Below, in pieces: positions 44,670 through 53,634 of a DNA stretch of 64,000 bases (position 1 is its first letter; each line of letters opens with the position of its first letter). Position numbers and translations under genes: made by a program. The stretch is from Neobacillus drentensis NBRC 102427 (GTDB taxonomy: Bacteria; Bacillota; Bacilli; Bacillales; Cytobacillaceae), in the NCBI RefSeq assembly GCF_001591445.1, contig NZ_BCUX01000017.1:1-64000 (forward strand), written 5' to 3'. The notes under the pieces were generated by a model that did not search any database, was not told the DNA's origin, and saw only the letters and a program-made list of their open reading frames with translations.

Positions 44670-45584
44670 TTAGTAAATAGATGTAAAAACATTTATATAT
44701 TCATTTCGGTCACTATCACTGAAAACATTAAATATTATTTTTTCGAAATGGTTTGGATGACTTGCTAGCCAGTCATTAACGGTAGTGACTGCAATATAGG
44801 CTGCTTCTGTTTTTGGAAATCCAAATACACCAGTTGATATTGCACAAAAAGCAATGGATTTAATATTCTTCATTTCATTTGCCACTTCTAGGCAAGATAT
44901 ATAACAAGAAGCTAGTTCATTTCTTTGTTGGTTTGTTAATGTCGTTCCTTTTGGAACAATAGGTCCAACTGTATGCAAAACATAATGGGAAGGCAGATTA
45001 TATGCTCTTGTTATTTTTGCTTTTCCAGTATCCTCTAATTCATTTTGTGCAGACATAATGATTTCACAATCATTCCTTAGCTGTGGACCAGCAGCTGAAT
45101 GAATGGCATTATCAATACAAGCATGTAAAGGCTGAAAACAACCTAACATTTGATTATTTGCTGCGTTTACGATGGCATCAGCGTTTAATTGGGTTATATC
45201 ACCTTGCCACAAGATCAATTTATCTAAATGAGAAAAAGGACTATCGGGATACATGGTTGCTAGTGAATCGAGTTTCGCTACTTTAACTATACTTTTTTCC
45301 TTAAACTCGATTTGTAATAAAGTATCCAACTTTTCAAGAAATCGCTCATCTAACGGTTTTGGCGCCCTAATGTTTAATAATGCCCTTAACAAATTACGTT
45401 TAGCGTGATGATCATTAGGGATTTCTACATCATTTGGAGCATCAGGCTCTTGCAATAACATGATGATTAATTCGTCAACGATTCGATTCGTATCGGTTTG
45501 CAAAACTGTATGTGGCACAAATTTTTCATTTAATTTAATTAAAGACGAATAGTCACTTAATAATAATTGAGGCATTCTAATCAC
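44670..45584 (-). CDS. Zn-type macrodomain, protein-ADP-ribose hydrolase
   Basis: The 304-residue protein has an N-terminal helical extension and a C-terminal macrodomain (about 125-300): NADAIVNAANNQMLGCFQPL, HACIDNAIHSAAGPQLRNDC and the ISTGVFGFPKTEAAYIAVTT loop. The GCF..LHAC part matches zinc-dependent macrodomains of the SauMacro type, which remove ADP-ribose from proteins. It follows the SirTM gene by 4 bp, so the pair is one operon: writer and eraser of ADP-ribosylation. Confidence 0.88.
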   Translation of the reverse strand: MIRMPQLLLSDYSSLIKLNEKFVPHTVLQTDTNRIVDELIIMLLQEPDAPNDVEIPNDHHAKRNLLRALLNIRAPKPLDERFLEKLDTLLQIEFKEKSIVKVAKLDSLATMYPDSPFSHLDKLILWQGDITQLNADAIVNAANNQMLGCFQPLHACIDNAIHSAAGPQLRNDCEIIMSAQNELEDTGKAKITRAYNLPSHYVLHTVGPIVPKGTTLTNQQRNELASCYISCLEVANEMKNIKSIAFCAISTGVFGFPKTEAAYIAVTTVNDWLASHPNHFEKIIFNVFSDSDRNEYINVFTSIY

Positions 45585-45588
45585 TCCC

Positions 45589-46434
45589 TCATTTCATAAT
45601 GCTAGTTACAACATCGTACATGTTTTCTGTAAATGCAATCGTTTTTTCTCTGTTTTCCTTAGCGCCCTCAGGATGTTCCATGTTAAAACGAATTAATGTT
45701 GCATTTTCATTGTTGAAAGTCATTTGTTCAAATGGGTAACGAATGATTCCAGGAGTATTAAATCCTACACCCAACTCTAAATAAATCATTTTCTTTCCTG
45801 TGGATTCATGTAAGAAATGATTGTAAGATTCATTCAATTCATCCCACTCCTCATCTTGAACAAAGTGTTGATTGATCCTTAAATGCGGGTCCATATTTCC
45901 TCCACAAATAGGGCATTTCGGAACAAGTTCTGATGGGATTTTACAATCCTCTGTTTTATCAACCATTTCCTTAACTAGCGTTTCATTGTTATACACCGTG
46001 TTATGGCAGCCTTTTGCACATTGCAAGTAACCATAATTCCCCTGGACTTCAAATACTTTGTCCGTTACAAAACCAGACTTCTCAAATTGGCTATCAACAT
46101 TGGTTGTGATCACAAAATAATTTTTATCCTTTACCATTTGAAAAATATCCTTATAAAGTTGAGTCCCACTAGGTTCATACCGATTGACAAGGATATGTTT
46201 TGCCCAGTAAGCCCATCTCGCCTCTTGTGTCGGGAATGGATAAAAACCAGAAGTGTACATGTCGGTTAAACCGTACCTTTTAATAAATGGGGCAAAATTC
46301 TCTGTGAATCGTTTTCCTCCATACTCTATACCAGCAGCAGCTGACAATCCCGCTCCGCCGCCTATTAATATATCTTCAGCATTTTGGATCACCCATTTTG
46401 CTTTTTCTATACGTTTCTCATAAGTTTCATTCAT
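45589..46434 (-). CDS. SirTM class sirtuin, protein ADP-ribosyltransferase type
   Basis: The 281-residue protein has the sirtuin NAD-binding pattern GGGAGLSAAAGIEYGGKRF and TTNVDSQFEKSGF. The catalytic His of deacetylase sirtuins is replaced: VQGNYGYLQCAKGCHN has Gln where His is expected. Zinc ligands are CAKGC and CPICGG. These are features of the SirTM group, which ADP-ribosylates target proteins and pairs with a macrodomain hydrolase, as here. The usual partners GcvH-L and LplA2 are absent around it. Confidence 0.88.
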   Translation of the reverse strand: MNETYEKRIEKAKWVIQNAEDILIGGGAGLSAAAGIEYGGKRFTENFAPFIKRYGLTDMYTSGFYPFPTQEARWAYWAKHILVNRYEPSGTQLYKDIFQMVKDKNYFVITTNVDSQFEKSGFVTDKVFEVQGNYGYLQCAKGCHNTVYNNETLVKEMVDKTEDCKIPSELVPKCPICGGNMDPHLRINQHFVQDEEWDELNESYNHFLHESTGKKMIYLELGVGFNTPGIIRYPFEQMTFNNENATLIRFNMEHPEGAKENREKTIAFTENMYDVVTSIMK

Positions 46435-46506
46435 AATTACACCTCTTTAGATTCTATATATTAAAAATTCACTAGATATTAAATCGATCCTATACCTAGA
46501 TAGCAA

Positions 46507-46536
46507 AATGCCATTAGCGTTAACACTAATGGCATT
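46507..46536 (-). terminator. Terminator of the NAD(P)-binding protein gene
   Basis: AATGCCATTAG (46507-46517) and CTAATGGCATT (46526-46536) form an 11 bp perfect stem with an 8 nt loop. On the minus strand it continues TTGC, a short T-run. Confidence 0.7.
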
Positions 46537-46560
46537 ATAAATTTTTTTCTTTTACGATAC

Positions 46561-47199
46561 TTATTCTGCTTCACCGACAACTGTGAAACGTTCATTTATA
46601 TGTTGTGGATTTTCAATTTCATCCAATACAGCAATAGCATAGTCTGCATAGCTGATATAACTTTCACCCTTTGAATTAACAAGTAGGTTATCTTTTCCTG
46701 CTTGATAATGTCCCGTTCTCTTTCCTTCAGCATCAAATACAGCAGATGGACTAATAAATGTCCATGTGATGCCAGTTGTTTCCTGCAATTCCTTCAAGTT
46801 TCTTCCTTGGCCTTTTGCTGTCGGTTTCACGAAATCTGGAAAATCAGGTGTATCGATTACCTGAACGGTTTTGCTTTCGTCTACATAAAGGCTTCCAGCT
46901 CCACCTACAATTATCGCTCTTGTATTTGTTCCTTTTAGTGCCTCAATTAAAGCATGACCAGCATCAACGTGTGCTTGCTCTTCACCAAGTGGTGCACCGA
47001 AGGCATTAACCACTACATCAAACTTTTTCACATCATCAGATGTAATGTCAAATATTGTTTTCTCAATAACCGCAACGTTTTTATCTTCAAGTTTTGAAGC
47101 ATCTCTTACGATAGCCGTTACTTCATGTCCACGACTAACTGCTTCTTTCAAAATAAGACTTCCTGCTTTACCACTTGCTCCAATAATCGCAATTTTCAT
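46561..47199 (-). CDS. NAD(P)-binding oxidoreductase, YwnB-like (atypical SDR)
   Basis: The 212-residue protein starts MKIAIIGASGKAGSLILKEA with the GxxGxxG nucleotide loop and follows with VTAIVRDASKL and VVNAFGAPLGEEQAHVDAGH, the pattern of NAD(P)H-binding atypical SDR proteins such as YwnB of B. subtilis. These are often induced by thiol-reactive stress. AGGAGGTTTTTC precedes the ATG, with a good promoter and a palindrome upstream. Confidence 0.85.
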   Translation of the reverse strand: MKIAIIGASGKAGSLILKEAVSRGHEVTAIVRDASKLEDKNVAVIEKTIFDITSDDVKKFDVVVNAFGAPLGEEQAHVDAGHALIEALKGTNTRAIIVGGAGSLYVDESKTVQVIDTPDFPDFVKPTAKGQGRNLKELQETTGITWTFISPSAVFDAEGKRTGHYQAGKDNLLVNSKGESYISYADYAIAVLDEIENPQHINERFTVVGEAE

Positions 47200-47237
47200 T
47201 TTGAAAAACCTCCTATGAATATAAGCTGTAACTTTTT

Positions 47238-47281
47238 TGATTACCTGTAATCATAATAATTACAATTAGAACATTTGTCAA
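47238..47281 (-). promoter_or_regulatory. Sigma-A promoter with palindromic operator before the YwnB-like gene
   Basis: On the minus strand TTGACA (47281-47276), a 17 nt spacer and TATTAT (47258-47253) form a very good promoter. TGATTACCTGTAATCA at 47238-47253 is a perfect palindrome directly at the -10 and start site, so a repressor should act here. The regulator gene is not adjacent. Confidence 0.72.
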
Positions 47282-47442
47282 CTCTTATTAATAATATTTC
47301 TAATTCATTCCTATTTAATTCATTAATATTAAGCATGAATTATCGTAATGTCCGTCTCCCCTGGCCTATGCCCATTTGAATATGGACATCTCCCCTCTCT
47401 TATACGGCTGAATATACTGCAGTAACAAGGGAGGTGTGTAGA

Positions 47443-48195
47443 GTGAAAAATCTTTATAGGGATGATCCCCTAGGCAGAAATCATCTAAAAGATTGGGAAA
47501 AAATTGCACTGGAGAAATTCTCAGTTAAAATGAGTGATAAAGAAAAACCATTTCCCTGTATTCCTGCGACCATCGGGTTCTCCCAAAATCAGCTGCGGTA
47601 TAGCTTTATCGGAGATCCTAGAGAACAATCTACGATTTATGAACTTGCTGAATCATTAAGTAGTTATTCGCAGGTTTCAAAGGAGAGCGGCCAATACACA
47701 TCACTGATTGTTTTTTATGAAACCCCTGAAGATGTGAAGGCGTTGTATACTGTGGAAGATTATGAACAATTATTTTGGAAGCATCTCAGTGGGCTACGTA
47801 CAATAGATTCATTGGATTGGCCTGAGGATATGCCGACGGACCCCCATAATCCTGTCTGGGAGTTTTGTTATAATGGAGAGAAATATTTTATGTATTGCGC
47901 TACACCTGCCCATAAAAATCGAAAGAGCAGGCATTTTGATGTGATGATGCTCGCGATCACGCCAAGATGGGTGCTTCAGGAATTTAACAGATCTCCAAAA
48001 TTTGCAATGGGTATTAAAAAGGCAGTAAGAAACCGGTTGAAAAACTACGATTCAGCTCCCATTCACCTAGATTTAAACAGCTATGGATCGGATGATAATT
48101 TTGAATGGAGACAATATTTTCTGCGCGACGATGATACGTCGTTGTCCAAATGCCCCTATCACAGAGTGCTGAAATTTTTCAAGTTAGATGAATGA
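47443..48195 (+). CDS. YqcI/YcgG family protein
   Basis: With a GTG start at 47443 (GGGAGGTGTGTAGA upstream) the product is 250 residues. Motifs include CIPATIGFSQNQLRYSFIGD, YTSLIVFYETPEDVKALYTV, YCATPAHKNRKSRHFDVMML and a C-terminal DDDTSLSKCPYHRVLKF; all fit the YqcI/YcgG family, which has been noted near heme and catalase-type functions but is not understood. It is preceded by a non-coding gap and followed by a weak hairpin. Confidence 0.8.
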   Translation: MKNLYRDDPLGRNHLKDWEKIALEKFSVKMSDKEKPFPCIPATIGFSQNQLRYSFIGDPREQSTIYELAESLSSYSQVSKESGQYTSLIVFYETPEDVKALYTVEDYEQLFWKHLSGLRTIDSLDWPEDMPTDPHNPVWEFCYNGEKYFMYCATPAHKNRKSRHFDVMMLAITPRWVLQEFNRSPKFAMGIKKAVRNRLKNYDSAPIHLDLNSYGSDDNFEWRQYFLRDDDTSLSKCPYHRVLKFFKLDE

Positions 48196-48228
48196 AATGA
48201 GCGCAGGAACTCACCTGCGTTATTAATT

Positions 48229-48804
48229 TTAAGAGGTATGTAATTGGTTTAACACTTCCATGGTTGTCATTATCGTGGCAAATTCATTGTGAAGCATCGC
48301 TAATTCATGTTCGTGTATTTCTTCGGCAGTATGGTGAACTCCTTTGTGATCAGTGATTTCAAAGGCAGCGATAGCATCCGATACCAAATAGGTTTGATAG
48401 CCTAAATTTCCGCTCATCCGGGTCGTAGTTGAAACACAGTGCTGTGTGGACAACCCAGTAATGAGAACAGATTTAATCTTCTTTTCCTTTAAATACATTT
48501 CTAGTCCTGTCCCAATAAAGGCACTATTTACGTTTTTAGGAAAAACGACTTCATCCCCACGAGGCTTGATGATTTCTTTAAACTCAGTACCAAACTTATT
48601 TTTATAGTGAAGAGGCGAGCCTGGTTGAACGGATAGGTGTTGGGAGAAAAGTACATTTCCCTTTCTCTTCCGCCATTCTGCTAAAAGACGAGCCATATTT
48701 TTTTCCGCCTGTGGGTTATTCCGTTTCCCCCAATAGGGATCATCAAACCCTTTTTGCACATCTAAGATCAATAAGGCAGGCAGTTTTCTTAACTTATTCA
48801 TCAT
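48229..48804 (-). CDS. Isochorismatase family cysteine hydrolase
   Basis: The start at 48804 (AGAAGGGTGTTTCAAAGTG upstream) gives 191 residues. Asp (LLILDVQKGFDD), Lys (VVFPKNVNSAF) and Cys (VLITGLSTQHCVSTTTRMSG) form the catalytic triad of isochorismatase-like hydrolases. The substrate is unknown; nicotinamidase-like and other amides are possible. It is a lone minus-strand gene. Confidence 0.85.
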   Translation of the reverse strand: MMNKLRKLPALLILDVQKGFDDPYWGKRNNPQAEKNMARLLAEWRKRKGNVLFSQHLSVQPGSPLHYKNKFGTEFKEIIKPRGDEVVFPKNVNSAFIGTGLEMYLKEKKIKSVLITGLSTQHCVSTTTRMSGNLGYQTYLVSDAIAAFEITDHKGVHHTAEEIHEHELAMLHNEFATIMTTMEVLNQLHTS

Positions 48805-48882
48805 CACTTTGAAACACCCTTCTGACTCATTTATCTTTATTTTGCCCAATATCGAAATACTTAATGAAAATTTAAATTCACT

Positions 48883-49551
48883 CTATATAAGTTTTTTCTT
48901 AGAAATTAAATATCCGAAGCCAATCACAAGAACTGTGATAGTTGAAGGCACCAACAAATGTAAATCATTTGAGAGGACCGGATCAAATTTTGGTTCTCCG
49001 ATAATCATTTCACCTGCAGTCCAAGCTAGAATTCCTGCACCTGCATAAGAGATAGCCGGATACCTTTCCATAGCTTTTAATATGATCTGACTCCCAAAAA
49101 CAACGATAGGAATACTAACAATAACCCCGATCATAATACCGGCTAAATTTCCTTCAACGGCACCGGCAATGGCTAGTACATTATCAAGGGACATGACTGC
49201 ATCAGCAATAATGATCGTTTTCACCGCGGAAACTAGACTTGAACCCCCTTCCCTAAGATGTCCTTCTTCCTCACCAATTAATAGTTTTATCGCAATATAC
49301 ACGAGAAGTAGTCCGCCAATAAAAGTGACGAAAGGTATGTTTAATAGATAAATGATGGCCAATGCAAAGATTAACCGTAATAGAATGGCTCCAAATGTTC
49401 CCCAAAAGATCGCTTTCTTTTGTTGCTTCTTGGGGACATTCCTTGATGCCATAGCTATGACCACGGCATTATCGCCACTTAAGACAATATTGATTAAAAT
49501 AATTTTCAAGAGAACAGCTAATGACAAATCAAAAGTCTCCAAAATAATCAC
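48883..49551 (-). CDS. TerC family membrane protein (YjbE-like)
   Basis: The 222-residue protein has about seven helices and the two TerC metal-site motifs: NIVLSGDNAVVIAMASRNVP and ADAVMSLDNVLAIAGAVEG. Length and motif fit YjbE of B. subtilis, a TerC relative linked to manganese export to the cell surface. No yybP-ykoY manganese riboswitch can be seen upstream. Confidence 0.85.
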   Translation of the reverse strand: MIILETFDLSLAVLLKIILINIVLSGDNAVVIAMASRNVPKKQQKKAIFWGTFGAILLRLIFALAIIYLLNIPFVTFIGGLLLVYIAIKLLIGEEEGHLREGGSSLVSAVKTIIIADAVMSLDNVLAIAGAVEGNLAGIMIGVIVSIPIVVFGSQIILKAMERYPAISYAGAGILAWTAGEMIIGEPKFDPVLSNDLHLLVPSTITVLVIGFGYLISKKKLI

Positions 49552-49633
49552 CTCTGGACAAAGTTAATCATGCCATTATATGAAGTTGATGTTAAAAGAA
49601 GTCCTGACTTCGTCAAATAAAGCGGACACAAAT

Positions 49634-49664
49634 AAACTACTCCCAACAAAGATTAGGAGTAGTT
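49634..49664 (-). terminator. Possible terminator after queE
   Basis: AACTACTCC and GGAGTAGTT form a stem with a 13 nt loop. The T-run after it on the minus strand is weak (TATTTG). It lies 75 bp past the queE stop. Confidence 0.5.
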
Positions 49665-49738
49665 CATTAACCTATCGAATTAGGAATTTTGCTACCTTCT
49701 GCAAATAAAACTAGGAACCCTTATTCCCCGAGAGTCAC

Positions 49739-50467
49739 CTACACGCCGCGCTTATTTCCCCAAAGCAGCGCATGTAACTGCGGCAAAACTTTCACATCAT
49801 TCAATTGCTGATCCGCAACCACACAATTGACTAACCACTCATATTTCAAAAGTAGTTTCTGAATCAATTCATTATTATTGAAATTGGTGATATCATCGTT
49901 CCCAACCTGGAGATAAAAAGGGATATCTGCATAGCGGTTATGGACCATCTTCGCATACCCAAGATCGGCCTCATCGAAGATGACTACTTTTAGACTGACT
50001 TGATGTTTAAACTCATTGTCGTTTAAATTTTGAAAAATAGAATCTAAGATTTCAAAATTAGTAACCATATGGGAACTTGGCGGTTTTGGTGAAATGGTCA
50101 ATTCATCAATGTTTAAGAACCAGTCCTGCCACCTGCTGCCCTGTGTTTCGATACCAATTTTCATTTCTTTTTTCTTTAATAAATCAATAAATTCATCTAA
50201 ATTTTTCAGCAGTGCCGGATTTCCCCCTGAGATGGTTACAAAAGAAAAATTATCGCCGCCGACTCGCTTTAATTCACCCCAAATTTCTTCTGCTGTCATT
50301 AACTGAATATCATCTTTGGCACTGCCATCCCATGTAAAGGCCGAATCACACCAGCTGCACGAATAATCACAGCCTGCGGTTCGAACAAACATTGTTTTCT
50401 GCCCAATGACCATGCCTTCTCCCTGAATGGTTGGGCCAAATATTTCTAATACAGGAATCTTACTCAT
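49739..50467 (-). CDS. queE: 7-carboxy-7-deazaguanine synthase
   Basis: The 242-residue protein is a radical SAM enzyme with CDYSCSWC (CxxxCxxC) after GQKTMFVRTAG, and VTISGGNPALLK. It converts carboxytetrahydropterin to CDG in preQ1 and queuosine synthesis. ATG at 50467 overlaps the queD stop by ATGA; a GTG 12 nt upstream is a less standard start. It is the last gene of queC-queD-queE under a preQ1 riboswitch. Confidence 0.92.
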   Translation of the reverse strand: MSKIPVLEIFGPTIQGEGMVIGQKTMFVRTAGCDYSCSWCDSAFTWDGSAKDDIQLMTAEEIWGELKRVGGDNFSFVTISGGNPALLKNLDEFIDLLKKKEMKIGIETQGSRWQDWFLNIDELTISPKPPSSHMVTNFEILDSIFQNLNDNEFKHQVSLKVVIFDEADLGYAKMVHNRYADIPFYLQVGNDDITNFNNNELIQKLLLKYEWLVNCVVADQQLNDVKVLPQLHALLWGNKRGV

Positions 50468-50940
50468 TCCTCCATCCACTCCCTTCTTGCTTCTGCGTAG
50501 CTGGTTGGGGTTTCAAAAAGACGGACAAATTCCACTCTTGCTCCATCATACTGATGCTTACGTTCTTCTGTTGCTAATGCATCCTTCATTTTCTCGTAAA
50601 TCCAAACCACCATGTTTTCCGCTGTGGTATTCATGAAAGGAAGGGTTTCATTCAAGTATTGGTGATCAAGGAATATTTCGATATCGTTTTTCCATATTTC
50701 TTTTATATCGCTAAAGTCAATCATTAAGCCGCGTTCATCGACAAAGCCGCTTAATCCAAAAATAACTCGGTACGTATGGCCGTGCAAATTCTTGCATTTC
50801 CCTTCATAGCAATGCAAGTGGTGTGAAGCATCGAACGTAAATTCTTTGCTCACGAGTACACGTTTGGTATGATATTTTAATTGGTGCGGATGAATATCTT
50901 CATTTATTTTCTGAAGTTTATCAACGATTCGAAAACCCAT
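50464..50940 (-). CDS. queD: 6-carboxytetrahydropterin synthase
   Basis: The 158-residue protein has the zinc His set: FDASHHLHCYEGKCKNLHGHTYRV, and Cys/Glu catalytic residues in this segment. It makes 6-carboxytetrahydropterin from dihydroneopterin triphosphate. It lies 2 bp downstream of queC and overlaps queE, in one operon. Confidence 0.93.
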   Translation of the reverse strand: MGFRIVDKLQKINEDIHPHQLKYHTKRVLVSKEFTFDASHHLHCYEGKCKNLHGHTYRVIFGLSGFVDERGLMIDFSDIKEIWKNDIEIFLDHQYLNETLPFMNTTAENMVVWIYEKMKDALATEERKHQYDGARVEFVRLFETPTSYAEARREWMEE

Positions 50941-50942
50941 CG

Positions 50943-51599
50943 CTAAAACCTCCCATTTAGGAAGTCATCGAGCCCTCGTTTTCTTAATAAACAAGCTGGG
51001 CATTCGCCGCATCCGTCTGCAATCACACCATTGTAGCAGGTTAACGTTTTTTCACGAACAAAATTCAATGCGCCTAATTCATCCGCCATAGCCCAAGTTT
51101 GGGCTTTGTTGATCCACATTAATGGTGTATGAATAACAAAATTATCATCCATGGATAAATTCAAGGAGACATTTAGGGATTTGATAAAAATATCACGGCA
51201 ATCCGGGTAGCCGCTAAAATCGGTTTCACAAACACCGGTCACTAAATGCTTGGCACCGGTCTGACGTGCTAACACACCTGCAAAGGTTAGGAATAACAAG
51301 TTCCGACCTGGCACAAATGTCGACGGGAGTTCCCCTTCACCGCCGTCCGTGACCGCAATATCTGAACGTGTTAAGGCATTCGGTGCAAGTTGATTTAATA
51401 AGGACATATCTAAAATATGGTGTTTCACACCAAGTTCATTGGCTATATTTTTGGCACATTCAATTTCTAAACTATGCCGTTGATTGTAATCAAACGTAAC
51501 AGCTTCTACTTCTTTAAATTGTTTTAACGCCCAAAATAAACAAGTGGTGCTGTCTTGTCCACCACTAAATACGACAATTGCCTTTTCATTTTTTAACAT
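50943..51599 (-). CDS. queC: 7-cyano-7-deazaguanine synthase
   Basis: The 218-residue ATP-dependent ligase begins [20 protein letters not shown], the PP-loop, and has the zinc Cys group [15 protein letters not shown] near the end. It converts CDG to preQ0. It is the first gene after the preQ1 riboswitch. queF, the next enzyme in the pathway, is not in this operon and must be elsewhere if present. Confidence 0.94.
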   Translation of the reverse strand: MLKNEKAIVVFSGGQDSTTCLFWALKQFKEVEAVTFDYNQRHSLEIECAKNIANELGVKHHILDMSLLNQLAPNALTRSDIAVTDGGEGELPSTFVPGRNLLFLTFAGVLARQTGAKHLVTGVCETDFSGYPDCRDIFIKSLNVSLNLSMDDNFVIHTPLMWINKAQTWAMADELGALNFVREKTLTCYNGVIADGCGECPACLLRKRGLDDFLNGRF

Positions 51600-51625
51600 T
51601 TAAATCTAATACATCCTTTCAAATA

Positions 51626-51656
51626 GAAAAAACAGTACCCCAAGATAGAAGTACTG
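51626..51656 (-). terminator. Expression-platform terminator of the preQ1 riboswitch
   Basis: CAGTAC (51656-51651) and GTACTG (51638-51633) form a stem followed by TTTTTT. It lies between the aptamer and queC, so ligand binding can cause early termination. Confidence 0.85.
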
Positions 51657-51663
51657 CTTCATC

Positions 51664-51696
51664 TTAGTTTTTTTAATGAGGGGGGCTAGAACCTCT
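51664..51696 (-). promoter_or_regulatory. preQ1-I riboswitch aptamer
   Basis: On the minus strand AGAGGTTCTAGC, a C-rich loop with CCCCCTC, then ATTAAAAAAACTAA matches the preQ1-I aptamer: the GAGG/CCTC stem, C-rich loop and A-rich tail forming the pseudoknot. It is upstream of queC. Confidence 0.92.
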
Positions 51697-51824
51697 ATCG
51701 CACGATGCAAATTATATAATTTTTGAATGACTAAATGATTATAAACCATATCTTCAATTTTTTCACCTATTTGGCGAGATTTTAATTTTAAAATAAAAAA
51801 AGACAAGTGACTAGCGTTCCTTAG

Positions 51825-52289
51825 TCACCTGCCCCTTCGATGCATATAAAGTTTTCTTTTTATTTCCTTCTCTACTATTTGAAAAAATGACTCCAAACCT
51901 TTATTTGCTCCGCCCTCTAATACACGCTGTCCTGCCAAAGCAAGTGCCCCTGTAACCTGTGCTTCCGCCTGACAATTTAGTTTGGTCGTCCCTTGGAGGT
52001 CTTTAATAAACAGGTCTGCTATTCCGACGATTTCTCCGATATTCCCTGTCCCTTTTGCTTGTAACTGAATTAAGGAGGATGACTTCATTTCATTAAGTCG
52101 AATCTCAAGGGAAAATAGATCTTGGATGGGACCCATATTTACCGCTAATTGTGCTTGGTAAACATCCTTAGAGGTTTCAATAAATGACTTACACCCGGGA
52201 AGAGAACTCCTCAATACATTTTCATCCTTTATATACTTCCAAACAACGTTCCTTGGCAATGCGAATGTATAATCGTACACAATTTTCAC
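51825..52289 (-). CDS. SRPBCC/CoxG-like lipid-binding-fold protein
   Basis: With a GTG start at 52289 (GGAGGGGAAGCA upstream) the product is 154 residues. It begins VKIVYDYTFALPRNVVWKYI, then LPGCKSFIETSKDVYQAQLA and ends with a helix FFQIVEKEIKRK. This is the START/SRPBCC fold of the CoxG family; CoxG partners CO dehydrogenase, but none is nearby, so the role is open. Confidence 0.8.
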   Translation of the reverse strand: MKIVYDYTFALPRNVVWKYIKDENVLRSSLPGCKSFIETSKDVYQAQLAVNMGPIQDLFSLEIRLNEMKSSSLIQLQAKGTGNIGEIVGIADLFIKDLQGTTKLNCQAEAQVTGALALAGQRVLEGGANKGLESFFQIVEKEIKRKLYMHRRGR

Positions 52290-52416
52290 TGCTTCCCCTC
52301 CAATTGACCACAAAAATTTATAATCAATTATATGTATTCAATAGGTTTGTGGAAGGTTAAAAAGAAAAAATAAAGACCTTAACATCTATAAGTGCTCGGC
52401 ATCTTTAATAGTCACA

Positions 52417-52441
52417 AAATAAAAACTCGCCAATTGGCGAG
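52417..52441 (-). terminator. Terminator of the Ger operon
   Basis: CTCGCCAATTGGCGAG is a perfect palindrome (52426-52441). On the minus strand it runs into TTTTTATTTT. It lies 32 bp past the Ger(x)C stop. Confidence 0.85.
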
Positions 52442-52473
52442 CTTTCCATAGCTGTTTGTAATTAAGTGTGGAG

Positions 52474-53634
52474 TTAGGAGCCTTCATCGTTTCTCTGTTC
52501 ATACTTATAGCTATTATAATGAAATATTTGCACCTTAACCTTTAGATTCGACAAGGAGTCTTTATCTAAATAAAAGCCGTTAGATTTTTTTAATTCCCTA
52601 TATTGCTTCGGGTGTTTTCGATACCACTTTTCACCAACATTTAGTATATCTGTTTTATTTTTCACTCCATTTTTATAAATGGAAGTAAGTTTTCTTTTTA
52701 TATCTTCTTCAACTAATTTCGTTAATTTCTGTTCGGGAATATCTTTAATTTTTTCGATCAAATCTGCTGGTACAGTTAATTCTATATCAAACTTTGGGGT
52801 AGTAGTTCCCTTCTTGTATTTTACCTTCATTTTTGGAGTGGCTAGCTTCACTGCTGCTACAAGCTTTCCCTCTTCATCTACTCTTTGATTTAAAGAAACC
52901 TTTTTTTCTAATAACCAATTAGTATAAACAGCGTCCTTGAATGGAAGGACTTTAATAAATTTTTGCTGTTGAAAAATCGCATATCCATCGATAAATACAA
53001 TGGGGTACTTTCCGTCAGCCTTCCAGGTTTGAGAGTCAATTTTTACATTAGGTAGTTTAGCCACCCCCATAGGCTCATAATAGGCTCTTAAAAAATCCAT
53101 TAATGCCATTGGCTTGATCTCATCTTGATACACTTCGTTCTTTTCCTTTCTAAAAAGAACCGTGTATATTGATGGATAATTAAATAATGCCTTTATATTA
53201 AATATTTCGCTTATATTTTCATCCGTTGTCATGACTCGTAAAGTATGCCTGAGTGAACGATTTCTCCCTATTTCTACCACTACTTCCTTAAAATGATTCC
53301 TGACTATTCTTTGACTTAAAACAAATGTTTCTACGTGGCCAAAAAATAAAGGAGGCTCCGACTTTTTATAAAGGTTACCAACAGCTAAATTTAGTGTTTC
53401 TCCAGTTGCTGATGCAATAAAAATCGGGATGGGTTCAATAGGTTTACCTCCTTCTACCTTTGCTACATTAGCGAAATTTAAGGATTGAAGGTACGCGATA
53501 TACTCCTTCTTTTCTTCATCATAGTCCATCCCAATTGCCACAACATAGGTTACATCTTGAATATTTTTTAAACCTGAACAACCGGAAAGAATCAGACAAC
53601 CGGCTAAAAAAGAAATCATCCATTTCCTTTTCAT
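52474..53634 (-). CDS. Ger(x)C family spore germination lipoprotein
   Basis: The 386-residue protein has a lipoprotein signal (WMISFLAGCLILSGCSGLKN, lipobox LSGC) and the Ger(x)C body (VTYVVAIGMDYDEEKKEYIA, EPPLFFGHVETFVLSQRIVR). It is the C subunit of a nutrient germinant receptor, attached outside the inner spore membrane. ATGA overlaps the GerA gene, so the two are translationally coupled. It is the last gene of a B-A-C operon. Confidence 0.9.
   Translation of the reverse strand: MKRKWMISFLAGCLILSGCSGLKNIQDVTYVVAIGMDYDEEKKEYIAYLQSLNFANVAKVEGGKPIEPIPIFIASATGETLNLAVGNLYKKSEPPLFFGHVETFVLSQRIVRNHFKEVVVEIGRNRSLRHTLRVMTTDENISEIFNIKALFNYPSIYTVLFRKEKNEVYQDEIKPMALMDFLRAYYEPMGVAKLPNVKIDSQTWKADGKYPIVFIDGYAIFQQQKFIKVLPFKDAVYTNWLLEKKVSLNQRVDEEGKLVAAVKLATPKMKVKYKKGTTTPKFDIELTVPADLIEKIKDIPEQKLTKLVEEDIKRKLTSIYKNGVKNKTDILNVGEKWYRKHPKQYRELKKSNGFYLDKDSLSNLKVKVQIFHYNSYKYEQRNDEGS

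Noticed and set aside
49552-49738. yybP-ykoY manganese riboswitch before the TerC gene
   Set aside because: The upstream region is short and lacks the conserved aptamer loops.
51606-51806. Open frame of 66 codons on the minus strand upstream of queC
   Set aside because: It overlaps the preQ1-I aptamer and its terminator, which account for the sequence.
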